64,000 nt of DNA from Pseudoips prasinana (Eukaryota; Arthropoda; Insecta; Lepidoptera; Nolidae): assembly GCA_951640165.1 (NCBI GenBank), contig OX621238.1, positions 24,018,001-24,082,000 of the forward strand, given 5' to 3'. The position numbers were made by a program, and so were the translations under genes. The notes beneath the pieces are model-generated. The model had not been told where the DNA came from. It worked only from the letters and a program-made list of their open reading frames with translations, and did not search any database. Below are positions 31,351-42,384 of the stretch, in pieces (positions within the stretch are counted from its first letter, which is position 1; every line of letters begins with the position of its first letter).

Positions 31351-32638
31351 ATAGGTCTTTACCTATGAAATTGCCGTTTTGTATGAAAAAATTTAAACGA
31401 ATTTTTTTCATGAATTTTTTTATTTGTATTAATCGAAGTAATCACCCATGCAATCAATGCATCTTTGCCATCGCAGTGGCAGTTTATTGATGCCCTTCTT
31501 AAAGAAATCAGCTGGACGGGAGGCAACAAATTCTTCAAAGGCATTTTGTACTGCCTCTCGGGTATTGAATTTTTTTCCCGCCAAGAAGTTATCCAAATTC
31601 TGGAAAAAGTAGTAGTCTGTAGGCGCAAGGTCTGGTGAGTAGGGCGGATGACGGAGAGCTTCCAACCCCAGTTCTTGCAACTTGGAGACCGTCTGCTGTG
31701 CAGTATGAGGTCGCGCGTTGTCGTGCAGGAGCAGCGGAGACGAGCGATTGACCAATGCTGGTTGGAGATGCGCCAGCTTCTCCATCATTGTGCTCAGTTC
31801 TTCACAGTACACATCTGCAGTAATGCTCACCCCGTTTGGTAAGAAGCTGTGATGAATCACACCGGCGCTAGACCACCAAACAGTGACCATCACTTTTCTA
31901 GGGGTAAGTTTTCGTTTAGGGCATTGTTTAGGTGCTGAACCAGGATCCAACCAACTTGCTGAGCGCTTGCGGTTATCAAACAGAATCCATTTTTCATCGC
32001 AGGTAACAATGCGGTTCAAAATTCCTTCATTTGTGTGTCTGTTAAGCAGTGCAAGGCACGTCTCGACGCGTACTTCGCGCTGGCGATCATTGAGTTCGTG
32101 GGGCACCCATTTGTCAAGCTTTTTTACCTTGCCAATTTGACGCAAATGGACCAATATTGTTTTGACGCTAACGTCGAAAGCTGCTGCTAATTCAGCCGTA
32201 GATTGTGTATCATCAGCTTCCACAACCGCCTTTAATTCGTCATTGTCGACCAAAGTCTTCGGACGACCGCGAGGTTCATTTTTCAGGTCGAAATTTCCAG
32301 AACGGAAGCGAGCAAACCAATAACAGGTGGTGCGTTGGTTTGTAGTGTTAGCTCCGTAAACGTCGTTGATGTTGCGTGCCGCTTGTGCCGCGTTGCTGCC
32401 ACGACGGTACTCATATTCCATAATTACTCGAATTTTTAACGTATCCATGATGACGAAAAAGATTGAAATGCGATGAAAATGTAACACTAATCAATAAAGA
32501 AATGACTACTTTTGGAAAAAAGAATCCATGTTTTTAAAATAAAATTAATTTGAAATTAGAATTCTTAGCCAAACAAAAATTATTTTGATTTGAAATGGCC
32601 AGTACTGCAGAACGGCAATTTCATAGGTAAAGACCTAA
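31351..32638 (-). mobile_element. Intact mariner element (cecropia type), 1288 bp
   Basis: The TIRs are about 28 bp: ATAGGTCTTTACCTATGAAA on the left and the complement TTAGGTCTTTACCTATGAAA on the right. The TA target duplication is clear at 31349-31350 and 32639-32640. Joining the flanks at TA recreates the Helitron-like word CCTACTAATATTATAAAC, so the exact empty site is known. Length, TIRs and a full transposase fit a complete mariner. Confidence 0.92.
31429..32448 (-). CDS. Mariner transposase (D34D), 339 aa
   Basis: This enzyme cuts and pastes the surrounding element at TA sites. The N terminus (RRGSNAAQAARNINDVYG, then CYWFARFRSG) is the first helix-turn-helix and the next segment ELAAAFDVSVKTILVHLRQ the second, together binding the TIRs. 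The linker motif WVPHEL is intact. The catalytic triad is D in TCDEKWILF, D in LLHDNARPH and D in YSPDLAPTD; 34 residues separate the last two, defining D34D. The frame is unbroken. A Met 13 codons upstream (32487) is also in frame, but the Met at 32448 (MDTLKIR) gives the usual length. The 3' end of the ORF lies 78 bp inside the left TIR end. Confidence 0.93.
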   Translation of the reverse strand: MDTLKIRVIMEYEYRRGSNAAQAARNINDVYGANTTNQRTTCYWFARFRSGNFDLKNEPRGRPKTLVDNDELKAVVEADDTQSTAELAAAFDVSVKTILVHLRQIGKVKKLDKWVPHELNDRQREVRVETCLALLNRHTNEGILNRIVTCDEKWILFDNRKRSASWLDPGSAPKQCPKRKLTPRKVMVTVWWSSAGVIHHSFLPNGVSITADVYCEELSTMMEKLAHLQPALVNRSSPLLLHDNARPHTAQQTVSKLQELGLEALRHPPYSPDLAPTDYYFFQNLDNFLAGKKFNTREAVQNAFEEFVASRPADFFKKGINKLPLRWQRCIDCMGDYFD

Positions 32639-32880
32639 TATTATAAACGCGAAAGTTTGTAAGTATGGATGGATGTTTGTTACTCTTTCACATAAAAACG
32701 ACTGAATGGATTTTAATGAAACTTTACAATAATATAGCTTATACATCAGAATAACACATAGGCTACAATTGATAAAGATATTGTGTGAATTGTCCAAAAT
32801 ATGACGATACGAGTGAGGAAAGTAGGAAAAAAATCTACCATCTGCGAGCTATTCCGGCGTGCACTGCCAAAACCGTTAAG
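32639..32880 (+). mobile_element. Helitron-like long module, right part split by mariner
   Basis: It continues from TCCTACTAATA at 31340-31350 on the other side of the mariner. The body (TATGGATGGATGTTTGTTAC, AATAACACATAGGCT, CATCTGCGAGCTATTCCGGC) matches 37606-37853. The 3' end has decayed from CTAG to TTAAG. Confidence 0.72.
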
Positions 32881-32889
32881 AGGTACACA

Positions 32890-33332
32890 TCCTACTAATA
32901 TTATATTATAAACTAGCTGTGCCCCGCGGTTTTACCCGCGTTAGATGTTATAAATTATCACAGCTCCTCCCCCGAAGGTGATAGCGTGATAATATGTAGC
33001 CTATATGTTGACCTGACGTCTTAGTAACATTCATGCAAATTTGAAGTAAATCCATGCAGTACTTTTTGTGTTTAGCCCGGACATACATACAGACAAACAG
33101 AAATACAGACAAAAAATCTAAAAACTATATTTTTTGCTTCGATGTCTATTGTAGATCACGGCCCAAGTATCCTTTAAAAAAATATTCAATGTACAGTTGT
33201 GGCTTTCCTACGATTTTATTATATGTATAGATAGATGCGAAAGTTTGTGAGTATAGATGTATGTATGTATGTTTGTTACTGTTTTACGCCAAAACTATTT
33301 TAACGCGGGTGAAACTGCGGGGCGCAGCTTGT
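32890..33332 (+). mobile_element. Helitron-like short module interrupted by ACTAGCTG repeat
   Basis: TCCTACTAATATTAT at 32890-32904 continues at about 33236 with GATGCGAAAGTTTGTGAG and ends GCGGGTGAAACTGCGGGGCG, CAGCTTG. Bases 32908-33235 are a copy of the 15245-15562 repeat inserted between the two parts. It matches 37855-37959, which lacks the insert. Confidence 0.7.
32908..33235 (+). mobile_element. ACTAGCTGTGCCCCGCGG repeat, second copy
   Basis: It has the same head, TAGCCCGGACATACATACAG centre and TTTCCTACGATTTTATTATA tail as 15245-15562. Confidence 0.72.
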
Positions 33333-33335
33333 ATA

Positions 33336-33969
33336 TTTTATTTTTAGTTACTGTTTTCATAATTTTATCAAGGAAATTCCTAATAAATATGGAAAAAAGT
33401 ACAGTAATTTTACTTGGAAACCGCTGGATGCGAGTAGCGCAAGACCGGCAATATGATGATGATGATGATGAATTTCACCTAGTATTATTATTCCAAATAT
33501 TAGTTTTTACTTCTCAGTATATGGTAACGCATAAGTGCACCTTTCTATTAAGAGAATAAGATTAAAATAGGACATAGCAACAACTTTCATTTGCCGTTTT
33601 TCTCACATTAAAATACAATTTAAGAAAGTCTGGAGCAAAAGTTATGAGTTCCTGATTTTTTTTATGAAAATGATGATGATGAAAACAGAATAGCAGAAAG
33701 CTACAAAACAGAACAAGTTTTACGCTAAATGATAAAATAGCTTTGCTCTGCCGTAGTAAAGGAAGAAAATAAATATTAGGATATGATCAAAATAAAACGG
33801 TCTCCAAGGAATTTCTAAACTACAAATAATAAAACAATTATATTTGGCTCATTGTTTACATATTTACTTTGTTATATGGAAGTGTATGATAGGTCTTGTA
33901 AGATAATCTGTGGCATCGTATCTCTTACATGGATTGTTATGCATATTGTGGTATGAGAAAATCAAATTA
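33336..33969. other. Non-coding stretch with LINE-tail scrap
   Basis: Bases 33420-33475 (CGCTGGATGCGAGTAGCGCA, AGACCGGCAA, (ATG)n) are a fragment of the tail seen at 37430-37545 and 51010-51215. Nothing else is recognised. Confidence 0.55.
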
Positions 33970-34140
33970 GTGTCGCGGGTTCGAGTCCCGCGCCGGACCA
34001 CTATTTGCGTGACCCATAAATAGTGGTTCTGAGTCTGGATGTAATTTATGTCCGTATATTATATGTTTGCAAAGTACCCTGCGACACAGAGATTAAATTC
34101 CCTAGTGCAGGCGTGGTCTTGGTTTTAAAAAAGAAAAAAT
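33970..34140 (+). mobile_element. 5'-truncated tRNA SINE (GGCGCAGCGG family)
   Basis: It enters at the B box (GGTTCGAGTCCC) and continues through CATAAATAGTGGTTCTGAGT to GGTCTTGGTTTTAAAAAAG. The A-box half is missing. Confidence 0.8.
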
Positions 34141-34479
34141 AAAGATTTTTTTTTTCTTAATTGGTGGTGGGCGTTATTAACGGAAGTAGCTATCTATTTG
34201 CCTGTAGATACGTTACTGATAAATATGCAATCATAACATTCGTTTGTTCCGGAAGATTTTCTCCAGTTTACCATGTATATTCTACACTAAATATCCCCAG
34301 AAAATCTCTGGTTTACGAAGATCTCAATATGTCAATAATTAGCCCGAACCCCACGGCCAACCGAATTATTTAAAGTATGTATTTACGTAGCGTAAATTTT
34401 TTGATGCCATTTTCTACGCACGTGTAAACTTCGCCGTAAATTGCTCGCCATGTGATTTTATACTGATTCATCATCATAT

Positions 34480-35058
34480 TTTTAGGGCTCCGTACCCAAA
34501 TGGCAAAAAACGGAACCCTTATAGATTCGTCATGTGTGTCTGTCTGTCCGTCCGTATGTCACATCCACCTTTTTCCGAAACTATAAGAGCTGTGCTGCTG
34601 AAACTTGGTAAGTAGGTGTATTTTGTGAACCGCATTAAGATTTTTACACAAAAATAGAAAAAGAACAATAATTTTGGGGGGTCGCCATACATAGAACTGA
34701 ATCTGAAATTTTTTTTTGATCGTACCCATACATGTGGTATCTATGGATAGGTCTTCAAAAATCATATTGAGGTTCCTGATATCATTTTTGGCTAAACTGA
34801 ATAGTTTGCGAGAGAGACACTTCCAAAGTGGTAAAATGAGTGTCTGGCCCCCCCACCCCCCTGTAACTTCTTTCCTGTAAGACAATGATAAAACTAAAAA
34901 AAATATATGAAGTATATTAACATAATATTTGAACGAGATCTAGCAAGAATTTTTATTTTAATACGTTATAAACCGCAATTTGCTTTCATTTAATCAACTG
35001 AAATACTTGCTGCTACGGAACCCTTCATGTGCGAGTCCGACTCGCATTTGGCCGGTTT
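34480..35058 (+). repeat. GGGTTCCGT...GGCCGGTTTT repeat, long copy
   Basis: It begins AGGGCTCCGTACCCAAATGG and ends GAGTCCGACTCGCATTTGGC, CGGTTTTT. It is about 320 bp longer than the copy at 14171-14427; the extra interior includes 34620-34920. No ORF is supported. Confidence 0.72.
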
Positions 35059-36067
35059 TTTTTTATTACTTAAGTTAAACTTATGTGTATCACTATGACT
35101 GGAGCTGAAAATCAGTGCTGCAGTAACAGGTGCCAATTAGGCACAACATACCAGTATAACTTTAAACTGTCTATTATTTTATTTACAATTGCGTGTCTAA
35201 TAGACGTATTCTGTCTTTCTTAAATATTGTATTTTTTCATTTCACATTGTACAGCCTGCTGCATCTATGGCCATCCATTTTTAATGAAAGAATATTTTTT
35301 TCTGTTACGTTTAATAATGTGCCATCTAAGTTGTTTTGACTAGAATTTTTCGCTTTTAAATACTGTAAGTGATCTTTTTTCTATAATTACTTTATTTTGC
35401 GTATCAAATAATTTATGGTGTAGTTTGAATATTAGATACTTCTTTGTATTACAACTTCTCACATTCCCTTTGTATTTAAATTCATAGTTTGGGTTCAAAG
35501 GGGGTGTCGTTTCACCAAAGCATGATTGAGTATCAATAGTCGGAGCCGTTACACAATCCGAGTGTAGGTAAAATGGAAAGGATAGTAAAGGTATGGAATT
35601 ACTCCAAATGGGTAACAGTAATCAATTAAACAAGGCAAATTTATTTTTGTAGGTGAGTCCTTAAAAGGCAACAAGTTAATGACTAAAACAGCGAAAGCTT
35701 CTATAAAACGCATAATGTTCTGAACAAAAAAATGATTGAATTTTATGTAACATTCAGCAGATACCCAATACTTAAACCTTGTCCTGTCACTTTTCTTAAT
35801 TATAATCATTTTTAATTAGTATATTTTTTTGTTTATTTTGCTATATTATCTCCGATATTGGTCGGCGATATTTCATATCAAAACATGTTTGGACATATAC
35901 CTTTCTTATCATGTTTATCATATTTGTTCTGCTAGACGGCTTCAGCGCAGTCATACACAAGACCACGTTGGCAGCCATAATGTCGTAGTATTGTGCAAAA
36001 ATGTACACTATATTTTACGAAGATTACATACTTACTTATTTAACACATTAAAAACAATATTTTTATC

Positions 36068-36068
<1 letters not shown>
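35059..36068. other. Non-coding stretch
   Basis: No gene recognised. Confidence 0.5.

Positions 36069-36102
<34 letters not shown>
36069..36102. repeat. (TA)n microsatellite
   Basis: About 16 TA dinucleotides in a row. Confidence 0.95.
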
Positions 36103-36103
<1 letters not shown>

Positions 36104-36354
36104 TTTATCCTACCTCAACATACGTAAACCCTCTGCAATTTATCGTTCGGTACAATTACAACTAATTTCAATTATTCTCGCTGTAAAAGACGTATTTCTG
36201 AGCTGAGCTAAATTTTCGAATGTTTGTTCTGCATTATGTTTCTTTGTGTGGATTAAATAAAACAGATTTTTTATTATCTTTAATTTTCATTTACATTTCA
36301 AAAAACATGTTGGTTATTAATAAGATACATATATTAATCATTTTATCATCGTAT

Positions 36355-36668
36355 TGGCAGTGGCTACCCTAGTGCCAGAATTGTCTAAGCCCAGTAGGCC
36401 CAACCGGGGGCTCTACCGTTAAATCGGCTTCCATGACAACATGTGACGCCATAAATGGTCCGGAATCGATTGTCAACGTTGAAGCCGATTTAACGATAGA
36501 TTAAGTCATTTTTAACCTTGATTTTCTTGAACGCCATTCTCGAAAACGATGTTCGGCGACTTAGCCGGTAGAGCCCCGTGACGCTCCGAAATTGAACCGC
36601 TTTGGCGGTCATCTATATATAAACAGACCGCAGGCTTAGGTGCCTAACCTAGCCAATCACTAGCAACT
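36355..36668 (-). mobile_element. 5S-rRNA-derived SINE, interrupted by a MITE
   Basis: Minus-strand bases from 36668 leftward read like the internal promoter half of 5S rRNA (GGTTAGGCACCTAAGCCTGC then CGGTCTGT...GATGACCGCC), followed by a body shared with 62742-62960 that ends CTAGGGTAGCCACTGCCAAT. SINEs with a 5S head are the SINE3 class. Bases 36409-36583 are a later insertion. Confidence 0.75.
36409..36583. mobile_element. About 175-bp MITE inside the 5S SINE
   Basis: Its ends are inverted: GGGGCTCTACCG at left and CGGTAGAGCCCC at right. A second internal inverted pair is CGTTAAATCGGCTTC with GAAGCCGATTTAACG. The copy at 62742-62960 has no such block at the corresponding point. No ORF. 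Confidence 0.72.
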
Positions 36669-37429
36669 GGATGTGAGCGCCACTTAAACTATTTAAATTG
36701 AATTAATGAAAAACATTTAATGGAACTTATGAAATTTGTTTTCAATTATTCATATCATGTTCTCATATTAAAATTCTATGAAATGCTTAGGAAACGGGTG
36801 AGATTCTTTAATTGCACCTTGCTTCTGTGGGTAAACTCAAAAACTCAAAATGACAGGTCATCCGTAGGTACTCCAACAATAATATCATTTTCCATCATCA
36901 AATCTCAAGAGGACATTGCCTAAGGATGCCTGAAAAAAAAGATATTGTAATCTAAGTCTAAGCCTGGCACACGTTATTTGTAGGTATGTCTATGTTTAAC
37001 TTTATCCCTTTTCACTTTTACAGTTAATCGATTTTGTGACTCGGTTTCCTCCGGATCCGAAAATGAATTAAGGAGTTTGCAGTAATTAAATTTTCCTGAC
37101 TTTTAGAAATACTTAGTCGGTAAATTCAATACAGAACGTCGGATTTATACTTTTCCGTACTTTATTCGTAGCGTGGTGGGAAATTTCTTATTCAGTCCAG
37201 TATGTTGCTGAATTTCGTAAACTTATGGTGTACAATATGTTTTATATACAGTATTATGTAGCAGTTAATATAATGTTAGTCCTGGACACGAAGGACATCT
37301 CAGCTTAGAGTAATTACATAATAGTCAAACAATAATTGATTGAGCCCAAATGCCGCAATCACTACGCCACACCTACTGTCAACCGAGTGACATATGTCAT
37401 CATCTAAAAACGGTGACACCATCATCATC
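36669..37429. other. Non-coding stretch
   Basis: No gene or repeat recognised. Confidence 0.5.
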
Positions 37430-37545
37430 ATCATATCAGCCGAAAGACGCCCACTGCTAGATAAAGGCCTCTCACAAAATCTCCATAGTTGTCGGTCTTG
37501 CGCTACCTGCGTCCAGTGGCTTCCAGCGATCTGTGACATAAATCG
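37430..37545 (-). repeat. LINE 3' tail with (ATG)n
   Basis: On the minus strand it reads CTGGAAGCCACTGGACGCAG, GTAGCGCAAGACCGACAACT, ATGGAGATTTTGTGAGAGGC, CTTTATCTAGCAGTGGGCGT, CTTTCGGCTGATATGATGAT. This is the fullest copy of the tail type found at 4549, 33420 and 51010. Confidence 0.65.
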
Positions 37546-37605
37546 TATATCAAGTACTTGCTAACTACTACTAGTGACACACTTGTACAACTTTTTGGAT
37601 ATAGA

Positions 37606-37853
37606 TCCTACTAATATTATAAACACGAGAGTTTGTAAGTATGGATCGATGTTTGTTACTCTTTCACGTAAAAACTACTGAATGGATTTTAATGTAACTT
37701 CACAATAATATACCTTATACCTCAGAATAACACATAGGCCACTATTTATAAAGATATTGTGTGAAATGTGTAAAATATGACGATAAGTGTCAAGTAAGTA
37801 GGAAAAATCAACCATCTGCGAGCTATTCCGGCATGCACAGCCAAAACCGCTAG
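37606..37853 (+). mobile_element. Helitron-like long module, 248 bp
   Basis: It starts TCCTACTAATATTATAAACA after an A and ends CCAAAACCGCTAG before A. There is no ORF. It abuts the short module with a single A between them. Confidence 0.7.
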
Positions 37854-37854
37854 A

Positions 37855-37959
37855 TCCTACTAATATTATAAATGCGAAAGTTTGTGAGTAGATGTATGTT
37901 TGTTACTCTTTTAGGCCAAAACTACTTTAACGCGGGTGAAACCGCGGGGTCTAGCTAGT
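37855..37959 (+). mobile_element. Helitron-like short module, 105 bp
   Basis: It starts TCCTACTAATATTATAAATG and ends ACCGCGGGGTCTAGCTAG followed by T. The TC start and CTAG/T end fit Helitron rules. Confidence 0.7.
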
Positions 37960-39569
37960 ATTTTAGAAATTGTTTGTGTCATGCTAAACAATTTATAAAA
38001 TATCTTTTATAATTTACAGTACTCATGAAAACCATCATCATTTCATCAGATTTACAGTATAACAGTTGACAAGTCCACCTATTTTACATCTAAGCCATTC
38101 CGAAACCCAACTTGTCTGTTGTAACAAAATGCAATTTACATTTGAAACGGAAGCGAAAAATATGACTTGCTTATTTTTGTCCGTGACGGAGGAAAATGGA
38201 TTGCTGCTGCTTGGAGTTTCAAGGAAACCTCTTACAAACTCTAAAAGTTGACTATTTAACTTACGGTTAAGTAAGTCCTGTTTCTTGTAAGTGTGTGGTA
38301 AAATTAATTTTGAGAATGTAGGTCAAAGTTTGTACATGATGTTTTGTGAGGTAAATAGCAGCATTAGTAGCTCTTATGGTAAAACATAGATTGAATCAAT
38401 GCTGTTTATGTATAGATACCCTTTTGTACTGATAAATAAAAATAAAGTCTTTTTAACAATCTCATCAAAACAACAAAAATTTTAGAAATACTATAAAATA
38501 ATAACTTTCAGCTAGAGGAAAAGGATGATGTTTAATATGGACTCTGCACGTCAGTTTGGCTAATATTAAACAATCCTACTGGAAGTTTTGTCCCTGAAAT
38601 CATATTGACTGATTTAAACATTTTTATTGGCATTCCGCTAGCACTACTGACTAAAATATAATTATCAGAATCTAATAAAATCACGGAGGAATGGCGTCCC
38701 ATACATAGAACAAAAATATACAGTCGAATTGCTCTTTAAAAGTCGGTAAAACAGTAAAATACTTAAAACGGAATTGCGATTACTTTTTTATTTTCAGTTC
38801 TACATTCGATCTTCATTTGATTTTAATTAAAAGTGTTAAAACGCGCACTTTACGACTTTTAAATCAATGAACCTTTAGCCAATATTGGCGCCGTACTCAT
38901 AACTAGATTATAGATAGATACCAGTATTGGCTAAAAAGTCCATCAATTTTAAAACCCAGATTAGAGTAATTTATTTTTCTTTGCTAATATTGAAAATTGC
39001 TTCAAGAGGCTGTTAATGAATTCAAGTTTACGGCCTTACGTACATAGAATTATTTTTCTACCTCTATATACATAATATCAATACATCGGAAAATATACAA
39101 CTATTAAACCCAAATTATATTTTTTATATAAACTTATAAATATTATGTTTTGTTTTGCTTGAAACTTTCTTTGAGCCCCCATATTGTATTTCAATGCACC
39201 AATGCATTGAAATACAATAAACGACACGAATTCGATACGAATTTTGAATATTATGTCAAGCGATATTTTAATAATCCCAAAGCTGGTAAATCAAGAATTT
39301 AATATTCCGCCGGGAACCAAACCAGCACCAATCCATCGGCTTTATTGTATGTTTTATAAACAATGCCGATGGATGGCACCTACATCGTCAGTAAAGGTTA
39401 GCCAGGATATCATAAATTTAATCTGCCAGTGTGCATCGTTCTTAGCATAACGGCTGAGCACCTACCTACTCCGAATTGATAGAGGGTGCTAATTAGAACC
39501 CCGCCGGACGATTGATTTATGGTTTTTCACTTTTAAATTTAGATTTACGCTTTTCATTATAAATAATTG
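37960..39569. other. Non-coding stretch with two hairpins
   Basis: Bases 38874-38945 have TTTAGCCAATATTGG inverted against CCAGTATTGGCTAAA. Bases 39182-39219 are a perfect 17-bp stem with the loop CCAA. No gene recognised. Confidence 0.6.
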
Positions 39570-39775
39570 ACTGCACGTGTGACCCCGCGGCTAAGACAGT
39601 CGTCTCGCCGCTTCGTGGCGTGGGTTCGAGTCCAACGCCGGACAACTATTTGTGTGACCCATAAATAGTTGTTCTGAGTCTGGATGTAATTTGTGTCCTT
39701 CTATTATATGATTGTAATGTACCTTGCGACACAGTGATTAGATTCGCTAGTGCGGGCGTTGTCTTTAAAAAAAAA
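39570..39775 (+). mobile_element. tRNA-headed SINE (GGCGCAGCGG family)
   Basis: The head GCACGTGTGACCCCGCGGCT, AAGACAGTCG is followed by the B box GGTTCGAGTCC, CATAAATAGTTGTTCTGAGT and a tail GTGCGGGCGTTGTCTTTAAA. It is full length with moderate divergence from 18838. Confidence 0.85.
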
Positions 39776-42074
39776 GTATAAATTTGAAGATTTTAATATT
39801 TATATACGTCATATTTCAAAGCTACGTAGTTAAATTTAACATGTACATGCTCCCGACATTTTTCTCCGCGGTGTCTAGTTCGTGCAAATTCTACCTTTAT
39901 GCTGTCAACAAAATATTACATTTCCGGGTAAGTTTCATTTTTCGTTTCGCTTTCTGCAACTCATATTCCTTCCAACGACGTGGATGCAATCTTAATACAG
40001 AACATCTTATTTTTTTAAAAATACAATATGAATTTTATGGTTGCCGAATAGTTGGCTATAGTTAGATAATATAATAATATAGAACAAGGTCTTTTTATGA
40101 AAATTACGCCCGTATTACGGGGACTTTACAAACATGAAACTTACGGACTCATAGCACATTCAGACTCAGAACAAAATTATCGGTCGCACCAATAATTGTT
40201 ACGAGGATACCGAAGTAACAGCGAGAACCACACGTGCATTCGACTAGTTAATGGATAATGTCAATATTTCAATAAATTAGTTTAAAAACTAAAGCAATCA
40301 AACCAAATTCTTGGTAGGCATAGAACTTCACAAAGCTACTAAGAATAAAGGAAGCTACGATACTCAAACTATTTGTATATTACTTCAAATAGTTTAGCAC
40401 GGTGGTCAAAGTTTGTTAGGTTAATACTAGTATTATATAGCAATACTGCCTGTGGCCATTGGACCAAGGCAACATAGTCCCCGTAGCTAACTTTAATTAA
40501 CTATTGGGTTTAGAAATTTTAATATAAACTAAAAGAATGTTAATCATCTTATAGGGAAGCAAAAAACTGCAATAAGTACCAAGTTCCGTTAAAAATATTA
40601 AATTAACGGAACGTAACTTATTGCAGTGCAGCAAATGAATTTTACACGTTAATTTACCAATCTACTAATTGCGTCTTTTCTACGTTTCTGAAGAAACTTT
40701 GGTTTTTGATCTGCTTCTTATTTTACAAATTCTAGTACACCGTAATTTAAGAGTTTAATTAGTTTCCATTAAATCGCGAACCAATTAGAATTTTATTCTT
40801 ATGTCGTTGGACTGTGGAGTCAGTGGTCTCGAGTATAAACTAAGGATGCCCCTGACGTTAAGTGTGTATTAGAAATCGATTATTTCGTACTTATTATGGT
40901 GAAGGAAAACATCCTTAGGAACTTCTGTCCCAGTGCATGGTGCACTAGGGCTTATCCTTTTGAAGTACGAGGAGGCCCTTGCCCTGCAAAGGAACCGTAA
41001 AGGCTTGCAATATATAATCTGAAAATAAAGTAGAAAGATGATAGTTGATATATTATTCGTTCCTGTCAGCAATGATTTAACAATATATTTTTTAAGCTAT
41101 TGCATAGCTTCTATCGCGGGCCTTGAGCGTGGGGACCGAATCCAGAAATTCCGTAACGATAAAAACCTAACACCCCCCACTCCGACCGCCATCTATCGAT
41201 AAATACCAGAACTTTTAATGACTTTTTGAAATATCACGCTTGTCTCTTTAGTTCAGCAACCCGCCTTTAGGTGGCATTGGTTGTATTGGGAAACTACCGT
41301 AATCAGCTGTTTGTGAGAAAGTGTATAGGTGTATAGGTATTTATCATCTACGTACAACAGTGAATATCAGTACTCGTATAATTTGTGTACAAAGAGTTTT
41401 AAATATAAATATACAAAGTGCATTTATTAATGAAGAAAGTCACGAAAAAATTGTGAAAGAAAATGAGTTAGTACTCTATATACATTCATTTTATTATTAT
41501 TATCACAAATGCAGTATTATAAAATAAATAAATAATTATAATTGCATAAGTTGATAAAAAATGCTATGCAGCTATACCGCGGCAGTCTCCGAGTGCCACA
41601 CGTCTTTTTATATTTAGCGTAGCGTCTTAAGAACAAATTTACCTAAAATAATGTGTGTACTTACTGAAACGAACTTTTATAAATATAATCTAAGTCTCTC
41701 AAAGATTTCTAATACATGTGGAGCTCAATTACATATTCAATACCGAACAAGTTACGTAGAACAAGCTAAGTAAGTTCTATACCCATTTTGTTATAACAAG
41801 ACAAAGGCATCACATAGATATAATTGATTCGCAGTGAGCATTATACATACATTAGCGTAACATGCTCACTGTAAATCAATTATAAAAATAATACTGTAAG
41901 AAAAAACCCTATCTAGATTGTGTGAAACTTTTAAAATAACGTATAAGTTTATTTGCTAAACCATCAAGTTACAATGATCACAGACGTACCTACTGGAACA
42001 ATCAGAGAACCAGCAGCGGTCGAAGCTATCATTGAGCAAATTCAAATAAATCCGATCTGTAAGCAAAAAATCAT
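39776..42074. other. Non-coding stretch with two inverted repeats
   Basis: Bases 40567-40626 are an imperfect palindrome (CTGCAATAAGT...ACTTATTGCAG) and 41820-41883 another (21-bp arms, two mismatches). Bases 40097-40180 may be a scrap of minus-strand tRNA SINE. The GC-rich patch at 41113-41200 is not identified. No gene recognised. Confidence 0.55.
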
Positions 42075-42384
42075 GACTGTAGTGTATAAAAAACCGGTGA
42101 AGTGCGAGACGGCCTCGCACACGAAGGGTTCTGTACCGTTATCTATAAAAACGAACAAATCAAAACAAACAAATTTATTGTATGGGAGCCCTCTCAAATA
42201 TTTATTTTGATATGTTTTTTAGTATTTTTTGTTATAGCGGCAACAGAAATACATCATCTATGAAATTTTTAACCGTCTAACTATCACGGTTCATGATATA
42301 CAGCTTGGTGACAGATGGACAGACAGACAGCGAAGTCTTAGTAATAGGGTCCCGTTTTACCCTTTGGAAACGGAACCCTAAAAA
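42075..42384 (-). repeat. GGGTTCCGT...GGCCGGTTTT family repeat, reversed copy
   Basis: On the plus strand it starts AAAAAACCGGTGAAGTGCGA and ends AACGGAACCCTAAAAA, the reverse of the copies at 14171 and 34480. Two short open frames inside it are not genes. Confidence 0.72.

Noticed and set aside
32908..33332. Foldback transposon with ACTAGCTG/CAGCTTG inverted ends
   Set aside because: The inverted ends belong to two different nested repeats, as shown by the separate copies at 15245 and 37855.
38066..38251. Small ORF as a host exon
   Set aside because: No motif, no splice context and no codon pattern distinguishing it from random frames.
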